Assembly (NCBI GenBank): GCA_948099385.1
Contig: CANUEZ040000014.1
Span: 1,984,001 to 2,048,000, forward strand
Direction: 5' to 3'
DNA: 64,000 nt
DNA from: Fasciola hepatica
Lineage: Eukaryota; Platyhelminthes; Trematoda; Plagiorchiida; Fasciolidae
Under the pieces are notes generated by a model, which ran no database searches, had not been told where the DNA came from, and saw only the letters and a list, made by a program, of their open reading frames with translations. This document shows, one piece after another, positions 36,594 through 46,422 of this stretch. The translations under genes were made by a program, and so were the position numbers. Every line of letters starts with the position of its first letter. The first letter of the stretch is position 1.

Positions 36594-37482
36594 CTGTTTC
36601 ATTAGAAAACTAATAATTTGAGTCTACTTATTTCAATGACATTTTAATCGGACGTACTAAATATCGTCCCCTTTTAGGATGTATACAGCAATACACATGA
36701 CGTTCGCAAGCTGGTTTTCGACTGCTGAGCTATCCGAACTTGGAACTGCAAAACATTACTATGCAGAGATAACGGCTGCATAGAACCCTATTTGAAATGG
36801 AATACAGAAAAGTGTTGACACTGTAGAAGTTCTCCCGTTTGGATAACATTTAGCTGGATCTTTAAGAAGAATGTCGTGGGACAAGCGGTGGACTTCTCTT
36901 TACATCTCAGTAGCAATAAAACATGAAACTCCATCACAAGAAACCGCCAACTGTTTGAATGTATTGATTGTCGAACAGAACGTAAAAGTGAAAATGTCTC
37001 GAATCAAGATCCACACAGGTATATAAGCACGCGTTCATTGTTATTTCCATCTATCGCGTCATATACAGGATGGGGGAAATCTGAGTAACAGATCTTAATT
37101 ATTTATGAAATGGTTCGTCCTGTACTATTAACGCTCAACCCAGCAATCACAGTAGTGGAAGCATTGCACAGCTGATTCATCTAGCTTGTTTGGAATCATC
37201 ATCCGCTGCAGTGGCACGTCAACCGAGTCCCAAATGGGGTACTTGAATCCGGGGTTACTACTGGGCCAACCCGGTGAGTTTAGTGCTAATGCTGCATGAC
37301 GAATCATGTTATAATTAAACTTCAATGTTTTGCATTGATGATCGGAGAAAGAGAGATGAAGATGATCAAAGCGCAACAACCAAAGAATCACAGGAACTAG
37401 ACATCATTAGGTCAAACGAGAACGCGGCGAATTACAATGAAGAGGACATACGAACTGGCAGAGAAACTGATAGCAAACTTAC

Positions 37483-37638
37483 AGATTTGTGTTTGAGGTA
37501 GTCACATATCCAGCTACGAGTTTCAGGTCCACTGTCTAAGAGCAGACGCTTCAGAAGCAGGAATAAAGACATTTTGCCTTCCTCGTGCAACCACAAAATG
37601 AGGTCCAATATCAATCCCGGGAAAATTCGATTAACAAT
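37483..37638 (-). CDS. INTS2: INTS2 exon
   Basis: A 156-bp exon of 52 codons, phase 0 on both sides. The acceptor TTTTTTTGCCACAG precedes ATTGTTAAT; the donor is TCT/GTAAGT. The protein reads IVNRIFPGLILDLILWLHEE, then LFLLLKRLLLDSGPETRSWI and ends YLKHKS. This follows the INTS2 order EEC-LPGLGVALTLD, then LVCFVSGLLLGTNAKVRTWF. It continues VMEHC of the exon at 45.4 kb across a 7.8-kb intron. It lies in the loop between the two arms. Confidence 0.88.
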
Positions 37639-38230
37639 CTGTGGCAAAAAAATCCGTTTATTGGTACACTTGTTTTGCAACAATTTTGCCCTTATGCTCC
37701 CTATAACGCCCAATCAAACAAGATGGTGAATATCTATCAAAAGCAGAAAGTGTAAACGATCCATCAGTATCTACCAGTAACATAGACCTCTTATTCGGTT
37801 ACTAAAGTTTGTTTTAGAAGTGAGACGGAAAGCGCACAAACTTAACACAAAAGCAAAAGCTGCTGATTTCGAAATCGACGCAAAATATTTGGACCTCTTC
37901 GACTTCATTAAATCTGACACTCGTGCTAACTGCCTCAAAGGAATCGTAACTTGTTCATAAAAAAAGCGTTTGGTCCATTTGAACTGGAATCTATTGTCAC
38001 GTTGGCAGCAACGTATGAAGCTTCCTTGATCTGATGCCCGTGTTCACTTGTATTTTGGGCATCTGGCTGCATCGATAACTACGTGGAAAGCTCTGTCTGG
38101 AAAGCAGAACATCGGTTATCTTCTGGAAGCAACTGCGCGAGATAGGTTACTTCACTGTCAGTGCAACCATTGACGAAACGGAAACAGAGGCGAGCACGTA
38201 TTAGGGCGGGAGTCGAGTTTGCAGTTCAGT
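37639..38230. other. INTS2 intron; nothing recognised
   Basis: Start of the 7.8-kb intron in transcript terms. Short frames only, no repeat match found within the window. Confidence 0.35.
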
Positions 38231-38960
38231 TCAGTTCAGACAACCATTAACCATGCACGTGGTACGGTGGCTTTGTTTGCCATCTCCCAGCGGCAACCTC
38301 AAGTGGAAAAAATAAAAAAAACAAAAATATGAGAGGAGTACCGGTATCAAGTCGATAAAGCTTGTGGATACAGGAGCACCAGTAATCGCGACACCTAACC
38401 ATATCCTCCAATGTATCAGACGCCCTATATGACCAAGTCCATTTGTCAGGCCTTTCATACCTTTCTTCCACGTCATGGACTGACCGCTCTTATTCATCTT
38501 CTAGTCATTACTCGCTTCAGTGAGCATTGCGCACCGAAGAATCCTGTAAGGCCATATGCACAACACGTCCCAATCACCTCAGTCTGGTGATTCCGTGTTT
38601 CGCCTAACGACTTGGTTCGTAAACCTAGGACTCTCCGCCGAAACTTAGCATTGCTGATGAGGTGTTCTCACCAGATCCGATCAATGCTGCGAAGATATTG
38701 GTGTCCAAATACTGAAAATCTTCGTGAACCTCCCACCCGCAGTGGCCATGTTTCTGAACCATAAAAAAGCACTGGCCTGGCTTCTGCAGCGTACGCTTGA
38801 CCCTTGATGGATAAGCGGATGCCATTTGGAAGACACAGATGGGTCAGGTTGGCAAATTCCAAACGAGCCTTCCGTATGCGCCAGACGCTTTGTCCGGTAT
38901 CCGACCGCCGGGTGAAATGCAGCTGCCTAGATAACATCATCATCATTATCATCATCGTAC
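38231..38960 (-). mobile_element. RTE-like LINE C-terminal and 3' fragments
   Basis: The minus frame at 38,625-38,955 reads RLEFANLTHLCLPNGIRLSIKG and VLFYGSETWPLR, the typical RTE post-RT segment. Left of it another frame gives WSYRASDTLEDMV, the usual C-terminal ending, then the CATGGTTAATGG tail with a GAACTGAACTGAACTG run at 38,222-38,236. The right end borders a TCATCATTATCATCATC run. A fragment with no catalytic RT box. Confidence 0.62.
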
Positions 38961-39688
38961 GGCGTTAAACAGCAGGGCAAGCTCCGCTGACCACTTGCCT
39001 GGCTTAGATAACGAAACTCAACTACTTAGTTCATAGTCGCCTCCAAGCGCCTCAGTGTGGTCGGGGGGGTGTCTGAGGCTCCCAGATGGCTACCCGTCCT
39101 GAATGCCTCTCGAAACGCTCCCAAGTGATGGTGCGTCCATCACAACCTTCGAAGAGCAATTCATACTCACTGCTTTCTCGTGGTGGGTGTTCCTACTGAA
39201 GTGAAAGGACTAGAGCGAATGCCCGGCGCTATCCACCCGGTTGGCTGACCAACAGCCAGTCTAGGATAGATGGCTAAAACCTGATTCTAAACCAAACACG
39301 GGTGGCGTACGAGGCGTACAACGGTATGCTCACCGGAATCTGTGGAGGAGAGGTATACTAGGTACTCAGAATGTTTGGCCTTATCCGAAGGGCGTATGAA
39401 CTCAGCATTCGGTCAACGGCTCCCAGTGGATTACGGACTCCACGTTTCATCCTGCTGCCTTCCGGGTTAAGCTTTGGATATCTAAAGGCTCCGGTGGTGG
39501 ACCCCTAAGAAAACTACCTGCTTTGATATGGGCAACCTAGAAATATTGCGAATACAAGCAAACCATGGACTCGGATTATCTACCCCTTCCCCCCCCCCCC
39601 CCGACTGTACGTTTTGTTTGGCACAGTCTGAATTCGGGCGGATGTGGAAAACATATATACAAAAATGGTACATAGTCACCCCATATAC
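38961..39688. other. INTS2 intron; probable repeat DNA, unassigned
   Basis: Begins with GTTAAACAGCAGGGCAAGC, a word also found at the inner ends of both arms (about 35,190 and 40,985) and so part of an RTE 3' region. A 14-base C run lies at 39,589-39,602. No coding motif recognised. Confidence 0.4.
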
Positions 39689-39689
39689 C

Positions 39690-39833
39690 GAAAGGCTTGG
39701 TGTTGGACCAACCCAATCCTGTAACATCTTGCATTTTGAAGACGCAAAAAGCATGCTGAACATTGCTACGCAAATAAACAGCAGCATGAAGGACAATCTT
39801 CGACTGATCTACGCCAACGGTGAACAATGACAA
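39690..39833 (-). mobile_element. Short RTE-like fragment
   Basis: The minus frame includes FASSKCKMLQDWVGPTPSL, the same post-RT motif (MLQDW) found in copies A, C and D and in the 8.6-kb element. Only this short piece is recognisable. Confidence 0.5.
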
Positions 39834-39964
39834 TATGGTTAATGTCTGTCCAGCGCTGTGAAAGTGTAGGAGGCTGTGTTAGCCTATGCCATCTTTAACG
39901 GCAAACGTTCGTAATCACTAGAAACAATCAATTTTTTTCATTAAACCCTCGCACAGGAGTATAA

Positions 39965-40195
39965 TGGAAGAGGTATATACCATGGTCACAAAGGCCCACC
40001 GCACTATTAGGGATAACCGGCAAATAGACTCTGAGATCTGGAGTGGACAACCATATAAAGTACCAATAGGTCAGGTGTGGTACCCAGCCGGACGACAATG
40101 GATTACTGTCTGCCATTAAAATAACCGGTGATGGCAGGGATTCGAACCTCTGACGTACAAAGTGGTAAGCAAACGTTCTAAATCACTGGTCGAAC
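39965..40195 (-). repeat. tRNA-like dispersed repeat (SINE candidate), copy 2
   Basis: Matches 828-1050. The minus strand holds B-box-like GGTTCGAATCC near 40,140-40,150, with ATTTAGAACGTTTGCTTACC upstream where an A box is expected. The better-preserved copy of the pair. Confidence 0.5.
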
Positions 40196-40704
40196 ACAAA
40201 TGGAAGAGACGATTTTCCATGTCCGTTTGATCGACTGCAACCAAAAATGGGTTCCCTATGCCCTCCGCTGCACTCATAAAATCAACCTGGACGAAAACGT
40301 CGTAAGAAATGACCGCTACGTCCGTTGAATACAAGCTTTGAAATAATTCGTATCTGAACTCAGAACTGCAGATAGCGGGTGTACACTCAGGTACGATGAA
40401 CAGACATTAGTCTATCGTTGTTGGAATGTAAAAAATCCGTCCAAACTAATCACACACAAACGACTAGTGAAACGGACTTAGTTTAGTCGTGCACTCTCGG
40501 ATACCATTCCGAAAGCATTGTGAAAACACTTGATCTTTCAGGCATTCTTAACAACTGTCAATTTAGTTCCGTTTGCTACACGACGCTCTATTAGGTCAAT
40601 TTGCTTTTTACTGTTTGCGCATAAACCTAACGTGCACTACTACGTTTCCGAACGTTACAAGAGCCTAACGTTACCCCAAGAGTGAAAGAAAGATATCATA
40701 TTCC

Positions 40705-40970
40705 TCGCTCTTCTGTGGAGTGGACTTACATGAAGCATTATTCGCCTGGAAATCTCCGCCGTTCCAGTAGAACACATGCACACGTATGACCGTATTGAAG
40801 AATCATATCCACTGGCACATGGGCCCATTGCACTACAAACAGGGTATCGACAATCTAAACCCGGGAACCGGAATGAAAGACCACACACGACCAAATGCTC
40901 GAGGAACGATAAAAACGAGGAATTTTCGTCTACCAGTTGGGTTGATCGGTAGGAACGACTTTAAACTCTC
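40705..40970 (+). repeat. Dispersed repeat family 2, copy 2
   Basis: Second copy of the 275-bp family described at 30,095. It ends about 15 bp before the inner end of the right arm. Confidence 0.65.
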
Positions 40971-40984
40971 ATCTTTATCGTAAA

Positions 40985-43625
40985 GCGTTAAACAGCAGTG
41001 CAAGCCCCACTGATCACTGCCTTTCTCACCATGTTGCATGTAGAAGTAGAGGAAATGTATATACAAGATGGACAACGAGTGGACCTACACGGGTGGGAAA
41101 ACGAAGGACTGCCCCAGTAACCAACACACGGAATTCACAGTATAGCTGTACAAACGCACATTGATCAATCATTCTGATCCGGCAGAAAATGACAACACGA
41201 TCTCCACTATCCACGGTTCGCTGCCATATCCTTCAGTGTCTCCAGCCAACTGGCTGACGGATCTTTTGGACCCCAATCACGATGATGCAAGACATCTACT
41301 TTTCCTGAGTTCGCTGTATATTTTCGCATTTCCCGTTGCCACGTCGTCTGTTGACCTCCAAGTGGTTTCTTCCACTCCTTAGGAGGAACAAAAAACAGGA
41401 CACGATATGGTAGACGTATTTGTCACACGTAACACGTGCCCCAACCAACAAGGTCTACTAATCTGGATACGCTGTGAAAGTCTATTCTCTCAGTTAGTAC
41501 CCAATACTCCCTTTCTGACCTCAGCATTGCCCACCCAGTTATTCCACCCAATCTTAGCGATACTACGCAAACATCGATGGTCGAAAACCTCAAGACGACG
41601 AATATCTTCCGCACACAGACCTCAAGTCTCGAAACTATACAAAAGAACTGGACGCACCACGGCACAGTACACACGATCTTTCAATTTTAGCGAAATATCA
41701 AGTCGGCGACATAAATGCTTCAGTTCAGTCTACGCCGTTCGAGCCTTGGATATACGCGTGTTTACCTCTGTAACAGTGCTCCCATCCGTCGTCACGCTGC
41801 TGCCGAGGTAAGTGAAGCGGTCGACAACTGCCAGCACCTCCCCATTGAGCATCAAGCTTGACACCGTTGACCTCCAGTCTTGCAACATCACTTTACACTC
41901 TGAAGGTGCAAAGCACATGCCGATTGCAGCTGCAGCCCTTGTGAGTCTGTCTAGTGAACGTTGCGCATGTTCCGTGCACTCGTCCATTCGTGCATTCGAA
42001 CAAGCACACAAGGTCGTCCGCGTAATCTAGATCATAGTTTTCCACTATTTCCTAGTTCGACGCCCACTTCCTGAAGATTTCGCAAGGCATTTTCCATTAT
42101 TTCGTCCATGATGAAGTTAAATAGGAATGGAGAAACGGGACATCCTTGTCGAACACCACCGGTCGTTTCGAATGGACTAGATAGTTCTCTATAAACCCTT
42201 ACGCAGCCAGAAGTATGAGAGTACAACGGTTTTAGTAAATTCACGAACTTCTGTGGTATACCTTTTGGTGAAGAGCACTGAATAGTGCTGTTTGGTCAAC
42301 TGAATTGAAGGCACCTTTCAAGTCGAGAAAAGCCATTACTGTCGGTCGACGGTGTGTGTGACTCATCTCAAGTAACTGACGAAGAGTAAGAATCTGGTCG
42401 GCGCATCCTCGACCTGAGCGGAATCCGGCCTGTTGTTCGTGGGTGTTCCTCTCGCGAGCTGGTGTCAGATGGTGCAGCAAAATCCAGGCTAAAACCTTGG
42501 TGACCATCGGAATCAAGCCAATTCTACGATGGTGACCACAGTCATTGCGTATTCCCTCCTTAAAGATGAGAACAATCAATGAATCGCCTCATAATAACGG
42601 AATACGTTTCTTTCCTAATGTCACACATCAAGGTGGTAAGTGATTTTATCAACGCACCCCCCCCCTCCCTCCCCCACTCCAAACTTGAAAAGAACTGGAG
42701 GGAGTTCGTCAGGACTGGCCGGTTTCCCTCCCTTTAGTAATCAAATTCCTGACTCCACCTCTACTTCCGATGGGGGCTCAAGTGATACTACCCAAGGAGT
42801 CGCACTTGTTGACGTTGGAGTAACTATATTAGCGCGCGGCCAGCTAAACTTCTCATTGAAGTATTCGGCCCAACGGCCCATTCTTTGCTCTTTGCTATGA
42901 ATAAGCTCTCCATTTCTATGGCACATCGTTTCACTCACAGGGATTCGGATTAGAGTGCCATGTCGCCGTGCAACGCGAGGTGTGTCTGAAATTTGTACTA
43001 GACAGGAATAACCGATTGCCTGCGCAAACCTGGAGAAGCATATCCACGTTATCTGCACGATGAACGGGCAAGACACAACGCCCACCTAAACAAGCTTCCG
43101 ACGCACTAAATTTGCCAACTTGTGCATTAAAATCACCAGCTAGCACTACAATGTCAGAACCTTTGCTCCTGCGAATCAGAGTGGTGAGTTCATCATAGAA
43201 CTCGTCCTTCTGCATGTCAGAGCTGTAGTCTGCTGGAGCAAATGCCGAGATCACAAACAAATTTCCCCTAATACAGCTATCCTTGCGAACGCCAATTGAC
43301 CCCTGGAGTCTCACAGCACATAAACGACTATAAACCGGTATCCAGTCTGAAAGCGTAGCCTCAGCTTTGTCAGTCAAGACTATTCCTACACCACGTTGAC
43401 CCGCAGCCCCTAGCTACTTCGTCTCCTGAAGTGCGCAGGAGATACCTCGATGAGATACCAGGAGCAGTTAGTTGAATCACACTGCTCGAGTCCTGGATAC
43501 ACGTTTCCCTAACGCAGCAGATTTCACTCGCCAGAGAATCTGTTGTGAGCGCTAGACACACCTGCTGACCTGCCCTCAGGAGTGTGTGCACGTTAAAGGA
43601 GCCGAGATTCAGAGGCTGGCGAGGC
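40985..43625 (-). mobile_element. RTE-like LINE copy D (in right arm)
   Basis: The most complete copy of the family. It starts LGSFNVHTLLRAGQQVC, followed by endonuclease motifs (CCVRETCIQDSSS, SDWIPVYSRLCAVRL, VVLAGDFNAQVGK, RLFLSSTNFRH). It jumps at 42,945 from the endonuclease into the VSETMCHRNGEL linker, skipping sequence that copy B retains upstream of this point. RT motifs and 3' region are as in copy C. The C/D-specific jump at 42,945 pre-dates the arm duplication. The shared frame breaks are near 42,241 and 42,034. Confidence 0.87.
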
Positions 43626-45401
43626 TTGAGAAAATGTAATTACAAGACAGAGGATTATTCACGACACTAATTGATAATGAACCGTTGCAAGTATTGGGAG
43701 TGTTATCAGTGGGAGCATTATGGGTGGATAGAGGGAGCAAAGATAGGTGGTTGGGGACAGAAGACAATGGTTGAATAAAAGAGAGGGAACTCTGAGCAGT
43801 AGCCACTTATCACTACCCACCCCGCTCGATGCAATGGGCAGCGCGGTCCTGATTATCCTGCGCGACGACCGAAGCACTATGAAATTCTTCGCAGTTGTGC
43901 AGTTCATGGGAGATGTTGGAAGGGTACTGCTAGAGTGTCCTGCCACAAAGCAGGAAAACGATTAGGGTCCTCAACTAAAGCCTTTAGTTCTAGCAAGGAC
44001 CTGTCAGCAAGGCAGCGGGGTGGTTAAGTAGAAGCTCATTTGTTTGGATCAATTATTCTTCCACTGATTTTACCGGCTAAGTTGCCAGCTCAGATCGACC
44101 CCCAACCTGGTGGACTAGGAGACTAGACTTCATCTGGCCTCTACCCATTGACCTATCACGCATGATTGTATCTTCCGCTTAGGAAAGCCATCCTGTATAG
44201 CTCTTTGGGTCGTAGAGGTACGCAAGCCGTCACACCATGTCAAGGTGCAGTCTCGTCGTGATCGACCTCGCTCTCTTAGTTATTGCGGATTCTATCACAG
44301 CGCCGGCGCTTTGCGGACAATTTACCCACGAATTTGAATTTCAAGTTGATGACACAACCGATTCAAAAGAGAGGAGAATATTAACTAACTTATACTTTAA
44401 TCTGTCAGGTTCCATCATGTAAATTTCCAACCAATCGGAGGTGTGCTCATAACAACCATCAAACTGGATAACATCCTGCTTCAAGCTCAATATTCAGGTC
44501 CGATATTTTGCTTCCCAAGAGGAAACAGTAACAAACTAGAATAAGAAATTTGAGGCACATATATCTCCTTTGAATAACGTATGAAATCTTTACTTCAAAT
44601 CCCAACCACATTTAGCTGGTTGCGAGATCAAAAATCACCTGAAACCACCATGTGAAATCACCAGCAATAAAAGCATAACACTAAGTGACCTGATAGAGAT
44701 GGTGGGGCTTAACTGACAGCCAGGAAGAATTGTAACTACTAGATAAAAACTATTCTCACACTATCAAAGTCAACATTACTTTATCATCATTGAAAACGTC
44801 TAAGTAGGAACGTCCCGAAAAAACTACTGCAGGATGAGTAAAGCGGCAACGAAGTATATCAATGAATTGAACCGATGGGTTAGTGCCTTCCAAAACTACA
44901 TTCTTAGTCGACAAACCTCAAACCTGGAGTGACCAATCACGTGAATTTCGCAGACAAGTTATACGCGAAAAAAATGTCAATTAGTTGTTTGGTGGCAAAA
45001 CTCCTAGAACTAGTGAAGAAATAATTAAGCATACACAGCCTGAGCGATTCACTTCACGTTGTGACCCTTATAAAAGATGTGGACGTATCGAAATACATGG
45101 TGTTCTTGTTGGAGATTAGATTTTTTGATGCGAATGTGTCACTTGTAGAAACTACGCATTTTGTCATAAAATTTATGGTGGGTAGCTATATCAACCTTGG
45201 AATCTCGACTGCCTCTCAGGTAACTCACTAATATGTGCATGTATTGACCAGTCCCCACTCAATGTAAATAGTTATCGATAAGATGAAGTATCCATAATTC
45301 ACAATACCCATGGTATTTGACGGTACTACGGGCCGTTCATTTACTTATTAGGTTGATTTGACCAAAACGCAAAACTGACTAAAACTCAACCAATGACTTA
45401 C
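43626..45401. other. INTS2 intron within the right arm
   Basis: Transcript-proximal part of the 7.8-kb intron, duplicated in the left arm except for 43,830-44,245. It begins (minus strand) with donor GTAAGT. No gene is recognised. The short frames at 43,609-43,946 are not convincing. Confidence 0.5.
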
Positions 45402-45733
45402 ACAGTGTTCCATTACAAGCTGAGCATGAATAGGTTTTACAAGTAACAGGCTGCGAATAACACATTCCAGTCGAAGAACCGCCAGTTGGCGCGCATTCTT
45501 TTGGGACTGCAAGAAATTCGCACAGTCGGTTTGCTCGATATAAGCGCATTTAGAAAACTCATCGGAATTTAGGATATGGTGTAGGATGCGAGAATTCGAT
45601 ACTGGATACCATATAGAAAACCACTCGTTAGGGAAGTTCCGAATGATTCTTTGTGTCAAATTGAAGTTTGGATTGATGGAATGCGTTGCGTAACCGAAAA
45701 TGAAAGCCGGAAGAAACCGAAGATACGGAAGAC
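45402..45733 (-). CDS. INTS2: INTS2 exon (cut by the duplication border)
   Basis: A 332-bp exon with acceptor TTTTGCCTAG and donor TGT/GTAAGT. Two bases complete a Ser codon, then LPYLRFLPAFIFGYA, RNFPNEWFSI, NARQLAVLRLECVIRSLLL and QLVMEHC. This matches the INTS2 region with RRRTDALRFLCKMNPSQAL and VVEEC. The upstream intron is only 39 nt. The outer end of the right arm falls within this exon at 45,617, so its last 216 bp also exist as an inverted copy at 31.6 kb. Confidence 0.87.
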
Positions 45734-45772
45734 CTAGGCAAAATTATGCACTCAATGTGTGGATGAACTCAC

Positions 45773-46017
45773 TGTTCAAAACTGCCAACAAAATTGAGAC
45801 TACTTCAGATTCAAATAAACAGACGTCCAGAATTTCGGTACAACCACTTTGAGCGCAGCTTTCCACGGAACCCCGAAGGCGAAAATAATCGCTCTGGTTA
45901 GCGTTTTTCGTGCAGCTGCAGTTCGTCAGGTGTTGAACAAGTTCCATAATGGCCGACACTTTTCTGTTTACATCTTGTGATTCGAATTCTGGACAAGAAA
46001 CTTCTTTGAATATACTA
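45773..46017 (-). CDS. INTS2: INTS2 exon
   Basis: A 245-bp exon. The protein starts SIFKEVSCPEFESQD, continues VSAIMELVQHLTNC, DYFRLRGSVES and ends SEVVSILLAVLN. It corresponds to INTS2 SELLAIMNKVSES, FFFKSSELFES and VLCILQAELPSLL. The donor GTGAGT gives phase 1, agreeing with the next exon. The acceptor is the second of two AGs (TTCTTAG then GTGTGAAG). Using the first one puts a stop into the frame. Confidence 0.82.
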
Positions 46018-46050
46018 CTTCACACTAAGAAGTGAAAAAGACTGACATAC

Positions 46051-46235
46051 TTTTTCTTAGTATTCTCTGATGCTTCCAACCAGAGTTTATCGTACGCAAC
46101 AAAACGTAGTTCCTCAAGAAAACTAATATTCGCATGGTATATTAGTAGCTCTGAGTGTCTGAATTTTTCTAAGGGAATTAGTTTTTCCAAGTTAGCACAT
46201 GAGAAGAAAATAGACGGCAGTAGTTCCAAGTGATC
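46051..46235 (-). CDS. INTS2: INTS2 exon (N-terminal region)
   Basis: A 185-bp exon reading DHLELLPSIFFSCANLEKL, SELLIYHANISFLEEL, LWLEASENTKK. The donor AA/GTATGT gives phase 2, matching the next exon across a 33-nt intron. The acceptor CTTCAGTGAAG is again the downstream of two close AGs and gives phase 0. Similarity to INTS2 is weaker here, so inclusion rests mainly on splice and frame continuity. Confidence 0.68.
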
Positions 46236-46269
46236 CTTCACTGAAGTGCAATTAAAATCAGCTAAGCAC

Positions 46270-46422
46270 ATGGCGGGACAAAAACCGAAGGATTGTTATG
46301 TCATCCACAGTCAATTCGACATCCAGGACTTGACGGCGATATACCTGTTTGTAAAGTTTATCGCACCAGTAAGCTCCTTGGATCTCCCGATGCTTCGACG
46401 ATGCGAAGATCAACGTCTTCTT
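46270..46422 (-). CDS. INTS2: Probable INTS2 exon (most 5' found)
   Basis: A 153-bp, 51-codon segment in phase 0: TLIFASSKHREIQGAYWC, DKLYKQVYRRQVLDVEL, DDITILRFLSRH. The acceptor is CAGTAG. The earlier TTTAG would read through an in-frame TAG. The donor GTGCTT is not strong, and the 34-nt intron ends in CTTCAGTGAAG. No initiation codon is evident upstream before repeat DNA starts, so the first exon(s) must lie further right or outside the window. Confidence 0.55.

Larger units (their letters stand above)
40985..45617 (-). repeat. Right arm of large inverted duplication
   Basis: Reverse-complement partner of 31,565-35,207. It is the fuller copy: it keeps a 580-bp block (42,964-43,543) carrying the RTE endonuclease and a 416-bp block (43,830-44,245). 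The outer end lies inside the INTS2 exon 45,402-45,733, whose sequence continues past the arm. This marks the right arm as the original locus. The inner end coincides with the RTE copy D 3' tail. Sample differences from the left arm: CATAAATTTTA versus CATATATTTTA, and TTTCC versus TCCC. Confidence 0.93.
1..46422 (-). other. INTS2: INTS2 gene locus (partial; exon islands in repeat-filled introns)
   Basis: Minus-strand gene reconstructed from 13 exons plus one tentative exon, listed separately. INTS2 is a helical-repeat scaffold subunit of the nuclear Integrator complex, which cleaves snRNA 3' ends and attenuates RNA polymerase II transcription. Read right to left, the exons give landmarks in the order known for animal INTS2: an IMELVQHL segment, LLLLAILFHTNQ, FTET/ANQAARIP, EWIVGQLCE-PLHP, LLFLYYVLF, LPHLTVGELI and SPEQLDAAFLAV. 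Most exon joins keep codon phase across introns of 33 nt to 17 kb. Gaps remain: no start exon was found, the join between the exons at 37.5 and 36.4 kb is unresolved, and the C-terminal third lies left of base 1. Identification rests on remembered family sequence; no alignment was run. Confidence 0.82.
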
